Source: Piper betle
Lineage: Eukaryota > Streptophyta > Magnoliopsida > Piperales > Piperaceae
DNA length: 64,000 nucleotides
Assembly (NCBI GenBank): GCA_033002965.1
Contig: JAURVB010012357.1
Coordinates: forward strand, 1-64,000
Direction of reading: 5' to 3'
Shown here in pieces: positions 12,594 through 25,426 of this stretch. The notes under the pieces were generated by a model, which saw nothing but the letters and a program-made list of their open reading frames with translations, was not told the DNA's origin and ran no database searches. Position numbers and translations under genes: made by a program. The first letter of the stretch is position 1, and each line of letters starts with the position of its first letter.

Positions 12594-15218
12594 GGTGATA
12601 TCGCCACTTAATAATGCGAATAGCTACACGATCTTGTATGATGAATGTTGAATGTGTGCAATTGTATGACTAGTCCTAGATATAGCAAGGATGCATGACA
12701 TGCAACAGAGAATTAAATAAACACACAACTAATTTGATCTGATAATTATGTTCATACATGAATTCTAATATTATGAAATAAGTTGAACATGTTAATAAAC
12801 TGTGTTGAAATCATAAGTGTGATATCGGTATATTAAAAACATTAGCTGAGCGTAAACCCACGCAATTGAAATATCAAAAGATATCAGTGTGTCTAAAGAT
12901 CTAGATACCTAAGTTTGAGATATTTTATCATACTACACAGTAGAGCAATATCCAAATTTTTATTAAAATAATCTAATTTGATTGGTAAATTAATTGGTGA
13001 CCTAATGGTTAAATCACCAAGGTGAATTAAGATTTAGTACTAAAAAGTGTTGAATCAGACAAATTCAGTTGGCTCCAACTGGAGTGAATTAAGATATCGT
13101 CATCACCCAACTGTATAAATAATGATTTTTATTAATTAATTTTTTTATTATTTAATTAAATTAATTAATTTTATTGTGATATTAATTATAATGATCAGTT
13201 TTCAGAGAAATGAAATACTCTACTAAAAGAAAAGCAATTCACATATAAATTAAACACCCTAAGTTAAACATATAAGCTAACTTTTACAAAAGTTATCAAT
13301 TGTGTATTGCAATTGATTAGTATCTCACTTAGGTAGGACATAAGTGATGTGTAGTTTGAGTACAACTACCTGTGTTGTACTCATTATTGATCAGCTCTTT
13401 ACTAAAAAATAAGAGATTATTTTTGTTACTACAACTATAAATTTTTTTATAATAACTGAACTGCTTGCTTGGAAAAAAAAGTGTGACTGAATCCGCTGGA
13501 CATGGCTGTCATCAGTTAGATCCGACCTTGTTGCCGGTACCGGCGGTTGTTCGTGGCAGTCCAGTTTGTTTTAATTTTTTTGCGTTGGATAGACCTATTT
13601 AAAAAAACAACTATAAACCAAACAAACCCTTACTAAAGAGAAGAATAATGAACAGACAACTCTCAAAATTTCTCACGTCATGATGATTATGTTTAATTTT
13701 TTCACTACGCACGTAATGACAAAAATATGGTAAAAATACTTTATTATTATTAGTAACTCGTTTATTATGTGGGTCAATGGTTAGTTATATTTGCAATGTT
13801 TAATCTTTAGGGCTGTTTAAAGTTTGATAAAGTGTGCATTTTACTCAAAAAAATATGATTTAAAGCTTGACTCAGTGTTAAATGAGTTGGGCTTGACTCA
13901 CCTATTTTATCTTGAATTTTATTGTTTAAATTTAATTAAATTATAAAATACCATAATAATAATAATTTTAAACTAAAGTATGCATGATTAAATTATCTTT
14001 TATGTATACTTATATTAAGTCAAGATATTTTGATTATAAATTAAATTTTAACGTGAATTAAACAAAAGAAGAGTATGGTAAATATGAATTAAGTTGGCTC
14101 GAACTTGAAGCAACTTAAGAACATGTTAACTCCTCGAATTCGAAGTCATCAAACGGGCCAAGTTTGAATTAAACAAAACTTGGCTCAATTCACTCGATGA
14201 ACATATTAACAATTAATCGTATTATTTATTCCCGTTAATATTTGTGCATTTCTTCTAATTCCAAGTCTCAATAAAATGGGTTGATGTCGTGAAATTTGAC
14301 AAATTTTGCTCATATTTAATTATATAGATTCTGCGTTAGGCCCCAACTATTTTTCCAGAGATAAAGATGAAGAAAAAAATGTCTTACTTTGTATAATTAA
14401 TTATGTGCATAAAAACCCGAGCGCCGTTGCGTATAAAATAGCACATTGCTTACTTCTTCCCATGCACACCTTCCTCTCGCTTCTCTTACAAGCAGATACA
14501 CCAATCTGCATGATATATGGCTAATATCATATATGGCCATTCTTTTCTCCAATTAAAGCCTCTAATGCCATTTGCCCCGCTTGTTTACCAAGTTGCGAAT
14601 TGTTTAGTCCTAAGTCAGACTCTTAAAACATATTACACCATATTCAATTTACCTATCTCCGGAAACTCAATAGAAAATTTCACTTGAATGACCACTTTCT
14701 AATAGATTATAATGTACACACGCTCCATATATAGCTGTCGTTCCAAGTTCTTACTCTATACGCAAAGTCGTCCTGTTCATATAACCTAATATAATAACTG
14801 ATCTCATGTATATTGCTTCTTAAACAATAATTCGAACTCCGTTCATGATAACTAATTCGATGCAAATGTTGCTCATTTGTTCGAAGAAAAATGTAACTTA
14901 AACAATCATAAAATACAAAATTTCAGCGTAGTACTTCTGGGGAGACCAGATTCTTTTATTTGCAGAGCCAAATGTGACACCAGATAATGCAACAATCTGG
15001 CACACAGATATAAATAAGCAATATTGTTCTTTAAAGTGAAGAACACCACCTACTTGACCTCCTCCGTCCAGAACACATCTAAGAAAACTGTTATCAAAGG
15101 CCACAAAGTATTAAAGATGCACATATATAATTATAAAAGATGCACTTACAATTAAGCGTAATATTGTTTTATCAGTAACAGCTACATCAAATTGCAAAAT
15201 GATTATGATGATGATGTG

Positions 15219-15256
<38 letters not shown>

Positions 15257-15389
15257 GGAAGTTTTGCACGGGGAAGAGTGATACTTCACCGGTTCCCACC
15301 TTCATCTTAATCTACTACTATAGATCTTCCACCATGACTATCTACACTTAATAACAGAAAAAGTTCTGAGGGAGAGCTCTGCAACTTCA
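12594..15389. other. Intergenic, AT-rich, plus PMT upstream region
   Basis: No gene was recognised. 12600-14300 is diverged AT-rich repeat-like sequence; 13850-14220 resembles widespread low-complexity sequence with alternating CTCGA and TTGAA words. 14300-15380 is the upstream region of the methyltransferase gene and contains a TA microsatellite at 15223-15254. The short open frames here show no conserved residues. Confidence 0.6.
15223..15254. repeat. (TA)n microsatellite
   Basis: About 16 uninterrupted TA dinucleotides, about 135 bp upstream of the methyltransferase ATG. A length-variable tract this close to a transcription start could affect the promoter and would be a usable marker; no TATA box can be told apart from it. 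Confidence 0.95.
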
Positions 15390-18300
15390 ATGGCCAGAGT
15401 CAACTCTCTCTACTCAGGCATATGGAAGCTCCACTACCCATATTGGAACAAGGCAAACCTCCTCTCCCTTTGCCTTATCTCCATCCTCCTCTTCTTCTTC
15501 TACTTCCTCGGATCAGTCACCCACCGCGTTGCCGACTTCCGTACGGTGGCGGTCCCTGTCATCGGCGCTATCCCCTGCCGGAAGGTGGCTGTTCCGGCGG
15601 CGCCGGCGGCCTTAGATTTTTCCAGCCACCACTCAGTTGAGTACGTGACCGCCAGTCCTGTTCAAAGAAGGTTTGAACCGTGTGATGCCAAGTATAGTGA
15701 GTACACCCCCTGCGAGGACCGGGACCGGTCCCTGCGGTTCGACCGGAACAGGTTGATCTATCGGGAGCGGCACTGCCCGGCTAGACAAGAGCTGCTCCGG
15801 TGTTTGATCCCGGCTCCCAAGGGCTACCGGACGCCATTCCCGTGGCCAGCGAGCCGGGATACTGCGTGGTTCAACAATGTGCCTCATGAGGAGTTGGCGG
15901 TGGAGAAGGCGGTTCAGAATTGGGTTCAGGTTGAGGGGGAGCGGTTCAAGTTCCCAGGTGGTGGGACCATGTTCCCACGGGGTGCCGATGCCTACATCGA
16001 CGACATCGGTCGACTTATACCCATCAATGGCGGCAAGGTCCGGACTGCGGTGGACACAGGCTGTGGGGTAAGTCAACTAAAGCCAAATCTAATTTTGGTC
16101 CGGTTCACCTTTTAAATGACTTTTTGGGCGAAAAATTATATGTTATTTAATTTTGCTTTTTAGCTATCTTTAAAAAATTACAGTCTTTTTCGAGTATGTA
16201 CCTATATATAGCAGCAAACATTATGGGTCTCTGTAAAAATAAATTTCATGTTTCCCGCTAAAGTTTATTTAAAACATACTTAGTCATTAGTCATTCCCAG
16301 TATAGACTTGAAGAAAGGTGCTTTAAGATTTTGCACGTGAAAGAGGCAAAATCGTTTACTTGGCACATTTTCTTATATCATAAGAGCCTTAGCAGTTGAG
16401 TTATCATAATATAATTACGATGCGCAGGTTGCAAGCTGGGGAGCTTATCTCATGTCGCGGAACATCACTACCATGTCCTTCGCGCCACGCGACACACACG
16501 AAGCTCAAGTCCAATTCGCCCTAGAGCGTGGAGTTCCGGCAATGATCGGCGTGATGGCATCGAAGCGACTACCTTATCCGGCGAGGGCCTTCGACATGGC
16601 ACATTGCTCCCGATGCCTCATTCCCTGGTACCAATATGGTAATCGACCTTCCTTGTCATTTTCTTATGTTCATTGATTTAATTGAAGGTTTCTCGTTGTG
16701 TTGTGAAATGACATGCTCATCAATTGGGGGCAATTAGGTGGCCTGTATCTGATTGAAGTCGATCGAATTCTCCGACCCGGTGGGTACTGGATCCTATCTG
16801 GCCCGCCGATCAACTGGAGAAGATATTGGAAGGGATGGGAAAGGACTGAAGAGGATCTTAGCAACGAGCAATCAGCGATCGAAACGGTTGCAAAGAGCCT
16901 TTGTTGGAAGAAGATCAAGGAGAAAGGCGATATAGCAATTTGGAGGAAGCCCACGAATCACATTCATTGTAAACTCACTCGCAAAGTCATCAAATCTCCT
17001 CCATTTTGTGTAGGCCAAGACCCCGATGCTGCTTGGTACTTTATATATACTCAACTTTCTTCACCATAGAACAAATTCTTTCATTCAAAATTTTGTCATT
17101 GAAATCAATCTCAGTGGAACTCATAAATTCTCTGTTATCATAATATTGCAGGTACACAAATATGGAAGAGTGTATCACCCCCTTCCTAATGTGACCAACA
17201 TTGAAGAAGTTGCTGGTGGTGAGCTAATGAAATGGCCAGAGAGACTAATGGCCATTCCCCCTAGAATAAGCAGTGGGAGTGTGGAAGGTATCACTTCTGA
17301 GATGTACTTGGACAATGCCAAGATATGGAGAAGAAGAGTGGACTACTATAAGACCCTGATTAATCAGCTTGGACAAAGTGGGCGTTACCGGAATATGCTC
17401 GACATGAACGCCGGACTTGGAGGGTTTGCTGCCGCTTTAGTCGATGATCCAGTGTGGGTGATGAATATTATACCCACCATTGCTAAGGTCAACACTCTCG
17501 GAGTGATCTATGAGCGTGGACTAATTGGAACTTATCAGGATTGGTACCAATCTTAACCAAATTGTTTTCTATATTTGCTGAATAATTTCTATCTCGGCTG
17601 ATTAAATGATTAACGAAATAAATCGAAACAATTTTGAACAATGCAGGTGCGAGGCGATGTCAACATACCCCAGAACGTATGATTTTCTCCATGTTGATTC
17701 TGTGTTCAGCTTGTACAATGGAAGGTAATTAGCTTTCATATAATTTTTATTTGTGTCATACTTCCCGTAAATTTAGATGGTTAACTATTTGTTTAAAAGC
17801 CTAATATACATTTTCTTATACTTCTTTCACACAGTATTAAGTGTTAGATGTTTTGAATAATACATAATATTTTCTCTGAAAATCCATCTGTCAAGCCCGA
17901 CGAACAAAGAAGAGGGTTGAAGTTAGAAAGCACATCTGGGCATTAAAAATTTATTATTGTAATCTATCCTATTTTAGGATCATCATTCGACATTGTTTTG
18001 GTATGCGCGGAAGAAGATTTTTTGCCGAAAATCAACGGGCAAAAATTGGTGCATAAAAATATTAAATGCTGCATGGTTTTCTAAAAGGATGTGGGAAATG
18101 TCTGTTTTAGTTTCAATTTTCTAGTGAACTGCTCATGAATGGGATAATATAAGAGCTACCCCATTTTGCAGATGTGAAATGGAAGACATACTGTTGGAGA
18201 TGGACAGGATTTTAAGGCCAGAAGGAGCAGTGGTCTTCAGAGATGATGTGGATATCTTGGTGAAAGTGCAAAGTATAATAGAACGAATGAGGTGGGAGAG

Positions 18301-18424
18301 TCAGATTGTTGATCATGAAGATGGACCCATGCAAAGGGAGAAGTTGTTGGTTGTGGTTAAGAAATATTGGACAGCTTCTGATCCTGTTGCTTCCCCAGAA
18401 GAAGAAGATAGCATCTGGTTTTAA
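15390..18424 (+). CDS. Probable PMT-type methyltransferase (PMT15-18 group), six exons
   Basis: Golgi type II membrane protein of the QUASIMODO/DUF248 family, thought to methylate pectin using S-adenosylmethionine. Exons: 15390-16067, 16428-16638, 16738-17035, 17152-17543, 17647-17724, 18172-18424, all GT-AG. They give about 636 residues, normal for PMT15-18. Visible: short basic N-terminus, one membrane segment (about residues 24-42), [43 protein letters not shown] motif DTGCG (222-226), HCSRCLIPW (285-293), LRPGGYW, then [25 protein letters not shown] and [10 protein letters not shown] in the second half. Oddity: exon 4 needs one more C in the run at 17178-17182 to keep CITPLP in frame. As written, the frame hits TGA 15 codons into exon 4. 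All exon phases close with that base added, so a sequencing error is more likely than a null allele. First exon markedly GC-rich. The subgroup is assigned by remembered family sequence, not by a tree. Confidence 0.92.
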
Positions 18425-20880
18425 AGATCAATTTCTCTTCACATTTGACTTGCTACGCTTATTTCTTTCCTCTTTTTTGTATATTTTATTGTATGTGATT
18501 AATAAGTTATTTTAGCTTTAGCTTTTTCCAAATTTAGGTTAGTACTCAGCACTGCGGAATAAGTTATTTTTCATCAGGGTGTTAACATATCATTTTTTAT
18601 TTAAACATTCAGCGTGCATCAAGTAGTTTTATATATATAATATATTTTTGTTATTTATTTTTCATTGGTTGTCACATGCCACGGGCTTTGCAACGGGAGC
18701 TCCCAATAGGAGCAAGGAAATTTGCCGCGAAGGTATTTGCCACGGTTTTTACCCATAAAAAATCCCGTGACACAGGATTACATCGGCCATTCGTCACATA
18801 ATTGTTGCAAAAGACCATTTTTTCACTCTAGCACGATGTTTGTTTGTTTAGCTTTCTCTTGAGGTAAGTATATTTCAAGTAAATCCTTCTAAGCAGCAAA
18901 ATATAAACAATTAATGTGTTGCTTCATAGAAAATACATAAGAAAAGTAAGATAAAAAATGTGTTATTATTGCCTAAATATGATCTTATTAACTGTTTATT
19001 AAAAGATGAAGGCTGGCCTGGGTTCTAACTAGGAAAGGGGTTCAGATTCCATATGGTTCAAATTTGGCCACTAAATTTAATCTAAGTTTGGATCACCATA
19101 TCCACGTATGATTCAAATCCTGAGTGTTCTATATATTTTATTTACCATAATGCTATATATACCATGAGGCCTTCTTGCCTGAGCCAAGGGCGGAATTTTT
19201 TTCCTACGCCAATCTTTAATATGGGTCCTCTAATTAATTATAAAGATGGAACAGACTTACTCTTTTCAAAAAAAAACCCTAAACCCCTCATCCCCTAATG
19301 GCACTGGTGCCAGCTGCGTGGCCTTGCCAGCCAAATCCTACCATAGGCTGTCATATATGGCCACCCATTGGCCAAATCCAACCCCGGTTGAATTTGGCGA
19401 TGCGGCCACAGATTTGGCGATGTGGTCTTATGGGTGGCGCGGCCAGATCTGGCTGCCGCAGGCCAGGTCCGATCGCCGTGGGCCAAATCCGGCCATCCCC
19501 TGACCACATCCGGTCGGGGGATGGCCAGGTACAACCAACCGCGGCTAGACCTAGCCAACAGCGGCCACATCTAGCCTCGTATTTAAAAATATATATATTA
19601 TTGTGGTAGCCAGTAAGGCTGACGGCAGCCAGAGTGGTTGCCTCAATATTTTTTTAAAAAAATGACCGACCAAATTTGGCTGCCGCCGGCCAGGGGCAGC
19701 CGTCAGGGGATGGATCTGGTAGTCCCGTAGCCATATTTAGTCACAATATTATTATTTTTTAAGGTATGACCAGATTTGGTCATGCCTTGAAAAAAATTGG
19801 CCAACGGCAAGGTTCCGACCACGGCCGGAACTTGATTGCCGGCAAAAGAGGGGGTAGAAGGTTTTGTTCTATTTTTTTATCAATTTGAGTCGCCCAGATT
19901 AGAGCTTGGGGCCGGAACATTTTCCTGTCCTAGGCTTAGGAAAACTTTTCCTGTATACCATTTATCTTTCCTATTTCTTATTAGCATTACTCAAAGTTGA
20001 CTTCGCAAATTTATGCATGATAAGAAAATTTATATTATTCAATGGGGATTTTGCAAACTATATTTATACATAACACACAACAAGATATATAATTTGCATT
20101 ACCCGGGGAAAATTTTCCAAATTATATATATATATAACACATAAAAACTATAATATAAAATTAATTATACAAATGACATTATTCAACGGAGATTCTGCAC
20201 AATACATAACTAATTTTAGCATGAAATTATTACGTTTGTTCATAATCTTACAATCAATAAATATTTTCTCTCAATATTTGAGGGTATGTATTTAGCATTA
20301 TTTTTTTTGGATCATGTACAAATTAAATCAGCTCAAACTAATATCGAACACCAATATTTTTGGATAGATAATAAATCTAAATACCCTAAATCCAAATCCG
20401 AACCATATATATTCGAGTGCAAGCATACGAGTCAGATGAGTGGATATCAGATGTCCAACGCATCCCTAGTTTGAACCTCAGCGTCACCTGTAGATAGAAG
20501 GTTACTTTGCTACATCCGAGCGTATGGGTGTCAGATGTGTCTAACTACGCTTAAAAGCTATTTGTAAAATAAATATTCCTTCTTCCTCAATTTTTGTCTG
20601 CACTTACTTTTGAAGCCTACTTTTTCAAGTACATGACCATCCCATTTATACAAATCATCATTCATCCACTCCTTGTATTTTCCCTTTTTTTCAATATATT
20701 CTAACCATACTATACTAATTTCTAACCTTACAAACTAATACATAATCTATACTTATCATCGACTCACCACGTCTTTTGCTAAAATCTGGATAAACAGTAA
20801 CCATCGTTGAAACCAAACAGGGCGCGCCCGAGCAGGAGCCATCCTGCAAAAGCTTCCATCAACTCTTCTTGCCAAGGTAT
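18425..20880. other. Intergenic region
   Basis: No gene was recognised. 19250-19760 is built of degenerate repeats around GGCCAGATCTGGCTGCCG words and gives long overlapping frames on both strands (19246-19609) that are compositional. 18660-18780 contains TTGCCACGG and GTGACACAGG words like those in plant DNA transposon ends, but no paired terminus was found. The rest is AT-rich. Confidence 0.6.
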
Positions 20881-21900
20881 TTCTATGCCTATATCTGAAT
20901 GCATAAATGCTAGCCTTCCTTATATGTTCAAAGCCTTAGCCTTTTTTCTTCGTTTGGTTGGTTGATGCCTGATCAAAAAAATCACCACCTCGGCCCTGGG
21001 ATTGATTTCCAGGAGGTTGAAAAATCCTCCTCGCCTTCAAGAAGTGTTGATTCTCTTTTTTGTGTCAACAGCGGCTGGATGCCTCATTTTCTGCCTTGGA
21101 CGTGGCATTGTTGGATCGTGGGAAGCCCTTGTTTGTTCAACCTACTGAATCGGATTGTATACTCTTGATGGTCTGATTGTCTAATTGCGGGGTTCATGGT
21201 ATCTTCCGATTCGCGTCGAAGATATTTCTTGATGTTGTTGCAGCTTTATCAAATTTCTCTGCTGCCCTGAACCAAATTAGGATCTTTTGAACCAATCAGA
21301 TTCTACCGGAAGACTTGATCTTGGATCCCCTCACGCATAGCCTCACTTGGAATGTGTATGCAGGAAGCCACTCCTGGACATTCTGGCGAACGGAGTTCCA
21401 TTCCAAATCTGGGCGTCATGACTGAGTACTCCAAATTGCTGATGTCTACCAACGAGCACCTGCTGGCAGTCTACCACCAAACAACATGGCATGCTCTTCC
21501 CGATGGTTGTACCACGGATTCCACCGCAATTGTGGTCTACTCCACTGAATGCATCAAGAACTCCTGTTGCAATGGATGGTGGATGCCCTCCAAGTAATCA
21601 TCTCGGTGTCGCCTGCTGCTCGGCGAGCATGAATTGTTCCTCTTGCTGCTGATCGCGATTGATTCTCTGCCTGCGGATCATCAACCCCCACATCATTTGC
21701 GGGAACCCTAATCCTTCAGGGGTACCAATCCCCTCTCGATGTCCCAATCCATCAATTCTTGATTGTAACAATAATTCCAATTTTACAGACATATTGGAAA
21801 CATGCAGCAAGCAATTGATATTGAACCTTACGAATTTGTGCAAATTCTTCAGAATTAGATGAAGAACTCATACCTCCCTCGCCTGGCTCTGATACCAATT
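20880..21900 (-). mobile_element. Degenerate Copia-type internal region
   Basis: Read on the minus strand from the LTR at 21901, a primer-binding site TGGTATCAGAGC (21897-21886) is followed by a start-like frame beginning MSSSSNSEEF and then stop-riddled sequence. Near 20960-21040 the minus strand reads FQPPGNQSQGRGG, the kind of glycine/glutamine-rich stretch common late in Copia gag. No intact gag or pol domain and no 3' LTR were found, so this looks like a truncated, decayed element. The plus-strand frames at 20962 and 21352 are antisense shadows. Confidence 0.4.
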
Positions 21901-22288
21901 TGGTATGATCTTCTTTAGCTGCTTTGGTGAAGATCTCCTTCCTCTGTTCTGCTTCGCATCTTGTCTTGCCGGCACCATCTTGATGATCAATCTTGCAAAC
22001 GAAGTGGTGAAGCTACGAACCGATTTGGGAATGGAATCAGAGAAGGATCACGATCCTGTGGTGTTTCTCCTGAAAGTGCGGAGAAGATGTAACAAAGAAA
22101 AGAAAACTTTAATTTCATCAAAGATGACAATTACATTTTCAAACTCTGTTTTTAAACAGAGCACGAGCACATGCTCTATTTCACCCGCCAACCAATCCCA
22201 TTCAAACACCTGCACTTACCCTAATGCCCTTTCGTCCCTCTCTACCCACTTTATTCATACCACCTTCCTTATATTGCAGCTTAGCACA
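21901..22288 (-). mobile_element. Candidate 5' LTR of a Copia-type element
   Basis: On the minus strand this begins TGTGCTAAGC, has TATAAGG about 15 bases in, and ends ATACCA, followed three bases later by the initiator-Met tRNA primer-binding site. TG...CA ends and PBS position fit an LTR of about 388 bp. The left boundary (22288) is inferred only from the TG dinucleotide, since no partner LTR is present to confirm it. Confidence 0.5.
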
Positions 22289-23778
22289 TAAAGTGTTGTT
22301 GATGGAAATAGAAAACTTAAATCTATGTTAATCGTCTTTAACAATCAATTCTATGGAAGGATGATCGATAAACATTAGTGTGCATTAAGTGATGGATCTG
22401 AATGACATAATCAACAATTCTTGGAAATTTAGAAAGTTCTGATCAACACACTGCCACATTGACACTTAATTTTTTCAGTTTCCAGGTTTCATTTCTTCTG
22501 CATGTAAAACCTTTTCTTTTGGTACTTGTCCTGCTACAACTTAAACATGACATGAGGTCATCATCATTCTACGATTGTAACTGTTATAAATCTTTGTTGC
22601 CTAGGCACGACAAGTAGGCTTGGATTTGGTTGATAACTTAATTTATTATTATAGTTTAAGAATTCAAAATTTAGACTTGGCTTGGTATGTCATGGAATAG
22701 AGTTGACTCCTTGACTGCATGCAAACTCATAATTATTTATATTAAGATTTAAATTATGTAAATAAATAGTTATATAAAATTAATATATATTATTCTTTTA
22801 ATATTTTAAATTAATAAATATATTATTTACATTATTTACAAATATTGATTAAATTAATTTATAAAAAAGATAACATATTAATTCATACGACTCATAGAGT
22901 TCTTACCAGTTCGGGAAGTCAATTGTAAACTTAGCTAGCATGGGTTCATCAATAGAGTTTGACTCAATAAACTATAAAATGAAGTCGACTTGAAGAGTTT
23001 TTAAACTAAAAAAGAGTTGAAATTATAGTTATATATATCTTATGGACGATGGCTTCTTCGAGATATAAAAGAATATAAAGAAATTATGCTGGGAAATTAA
23101 CAGAGAGATCTCAGACACACTTTGGGCGGCGCCCATTGGGCAATATATTATATTGTTTCTCTGTTCAATAAAAAAACTAGAAGATCCACTTACTTGTGGA
23201 TAGACCATAACACGTCCATCGCGCTGGCCAAACACATTCAAGAGAGTTGCTGGGCTCATTTTAGGAGAGCCCACCTACCCTCTTCAACTATAGATTAAAG
23301 AAAAAAGAAAACCCAACTAGAGAGCCCAATTGCCCCCTATAGCTTATTGGGCTTCAGATTATTTAGCTAACCGGAGTAAAAAGGGCAGTTGGGCTCTCCT
23401 AAAAGAAGCTTTTATTTTTAAACCAATAGCTTACCTAAATGTGCGAGCGGGGCCAATGGGCCACTACCTTCGGCCCAGCTCTCTCCCTCGGCTTGGGCCA
23501 GGCTCGGTTAGCCCACGAGGGCTCAGCCCACTTGACATCCATAAAATGTGGGGCCAACCCACTTCAGATCACATGATAAGGCAGAGCAGATTAGAACAAA
23601 AAATGATTATAAATATTATTATACATTATGGTCTATGCATCTCATTAAAGTCAATCTTTTAGATTTTTTTATTAAAAAAGAATAAAATAATAAACCGCCA
23701 AAGAGGCACCCAAATGAGTCAGAGATTTTTCAAAATAGTTAATTAGTTTCTTGTCAAACTTCTCTTAGTTCATTTAAC
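22289..23778. other. Intergenic, AT-rich, with one inverted repeat
   Basis: No gene was seen. 22600-23020 is AT-rich, repeat-like. At about 23250-23276 and 23380-23406 a ~27-bp inverted repeat (TTTAGGAGAGCCCA and its complement) could fold a ~155-nt stretch into a hairpin. A short palindrome GGGCGGCGCCC lies at 23124-23134. The frames at 23029-23274 (-) and 23330-23662 (+) show no recognisable motif. Confidence 0.5.
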
Positions 23779-23920
23779 CACGGTTGCAACAATCAGAATC
23801 GGTCTTCGGAGAGTCACTGAATTTGATCGAATCAGCCTAACTTCTCTTAGTTCATTTAACCACGGTTGCAACAATCAGAATCGGTCTTCGAGAGAGTCAC
23901 CGAATCTAATCGAATCGGCC
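23757..23920. repeat. 82-bp tandem duplication at the hAT element's left end
   Basis: Two adjacent copies of an 82-bp unit, each with host sequence (CTTCTCTTAG...CATTTAAC) followed by the element's left end (CACGGTTGC...). Because host flank and element terminus were duplicated together, the duplication must be younger than the insertion. The copies differ at several positions. Confidence 0.85.
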
Positions 23921-24548
23921 TGAATCGGTCTAAATCGATTCACGAATCAATTCAGTTAAATCGGTCCTATATAAAAATTTTAACTTAGTCAAAATTGGTG
24001 GGTTATTAGTTATAAACATTTCATTCTGTGTATTATATTTTATAATATTTTTTTAGATTTTTTAAGAATTAATTATTATTTTTTACTCAAGTTGAAATCG
24101 TGTCAACTTTTAATTACGAGAATGCCACATTGATTTTCTTCCTCCCCCCCCCCCACCCCCACCCCCCCTCCCTCCCTCCCCCCTCCCTCCCCTGACGCCG
24201 CCCATCCCCCTCACCCCGCCCTACCCCGTCTCTGTCCCCATCACCCCCCCTCCCCGCCCCACCACCCTATAGCCCCCACCCCACCTTGTCGCCTCGCCCC
24301 CGCACTGCCGCGCACGGTCGCCGCCCTCGCCGCCATGTCACCCCATCGCCCGGTCGCCACCCTCGCCGCCCCGTACCCCGCCGCTGTTGCCGCCCCCCCC
24401 CCAAGCCCCCCTCTAGTCTACAGTCACCGCCCTCATTGTCGGCTAGAATAGGCCAATTCACGGACCGATTTAGCCAAGATTGATTCATCGTGTTTTTGAT
24501 GCATATCACCTCCAATCCGAGTGAAATCAATCGATTTTTGCAAGAGTG
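23779..24548. mobile_element. hAT-type non-autonomous element, copy 1
   Basis: It is flanked on both sides by CATTTAAC (23771-23778 and 24549-24556), a perfect 8-bp target duplication as made by hAT transposases. The termini are imperfect inverted repeats: CACGGTTGCAACAATC at the left and, complemented, CACTCTTGCAAAAATCG at the right. Subterminal regions carry repeated AATCGGTC and GAATCG words. The interior (24140-24420) is extremely C-rich, and its open frames are compositional. There is no transposase. A related element with its own 8-bp duplication is at 61503-62366. Confidence 0.8.
24131..24280. repeat. Poly-pyrimidine, C-rich tract
   Basis: Long runs of C broken by T and A form the left part of the hAT element's interior. 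It might adopt unusual structures, and it is the kind of sequence where assembly length is unreliable. Confidence 0.9.
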
Positions 24549-24556
24549 CATTTAAC

Positions 24557-25426
24557 TACTTAACTCTAAGTAAGGCCAATACATTATACAAGTCATCAAC
24601 CAAACGATATTCTATTTTACTGTCTCCCAACCATCAAATAGTTAACCACAAGGCCAACTAGTGGACAAATTATAGTTAGTACTCCCAAGAATTATGTCAA
24701 ATATAATACAAGAAATCAAATGTAAAATTAATTTATTAATTTATTTCTCCTATGATAAGACAACTTACTACCCAGCATGATACAACCACCAAGGTCCATT
24801 CCAATTTCCCTTCATCTCATAGGTAAGTCTATGCCCCTTAATCCCTAGTCATAAAGGATACGGCAATCTCATGTCTTACGAGTTCAATTTTTCCCATATT
24901 GAATTAAATTAATCTCGCCTATGTCAAATATGGTAAGTCACAATATGCCTTTAAAGCAATGGTATGATTATATAATTAATTAAATTATTTATCATAAACC
25001 TAGTGTTATATAATTAATTAAGTTAATTATGACAAATATTATATTGACCTCGCATTAACACAACTCGAGTCTTTAGAAGAAAACGTTAAAGAGTAAAAGA
25101 GTAAAATAAAGTGGTGTTGGGTTTATCCCATATCATTATGGATAATATTTGTCACTTTTATATAGGCTACTAATTAAAGCCTTATTCATTGAGTTAGTTT
25201 TTGGATTAAAAAATGTCTCTAACACTTGTTGCTAATCTCCATTAATTGTGATTCCCTTTTTGAGAGATCAAAGGGCCCAATAACTATACCAGAGCTCAAT
25301 TACCTTTGGTGTTTGCCTACAGTGAAGTGTTTGTTATCTGATAATATATAAGTCCTGACAAGAGAAAAATTATCAGACGATTAATAGAAAAACATTATTT
25401 TTTGACTTAGTTTTTAAATTAATAGA
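24557..25426. other. Intergenic, AT-rich
   Basis: No gene, terminal repeat or coding motif was recognised. The sequence is AT-rich with scattered ATTAATTAA words. Confidence 0.6.

Noticed and set aside
15111..15305. Minus frame containing a Tyr-Ile run
   Set aside because: It is the translated (TA)n microsatellite.
19246..19609. Overlapping frames near 19.3 kb
   Set aside because: Degenerate GGCCAGAT repeats open both strands; no protein family match.
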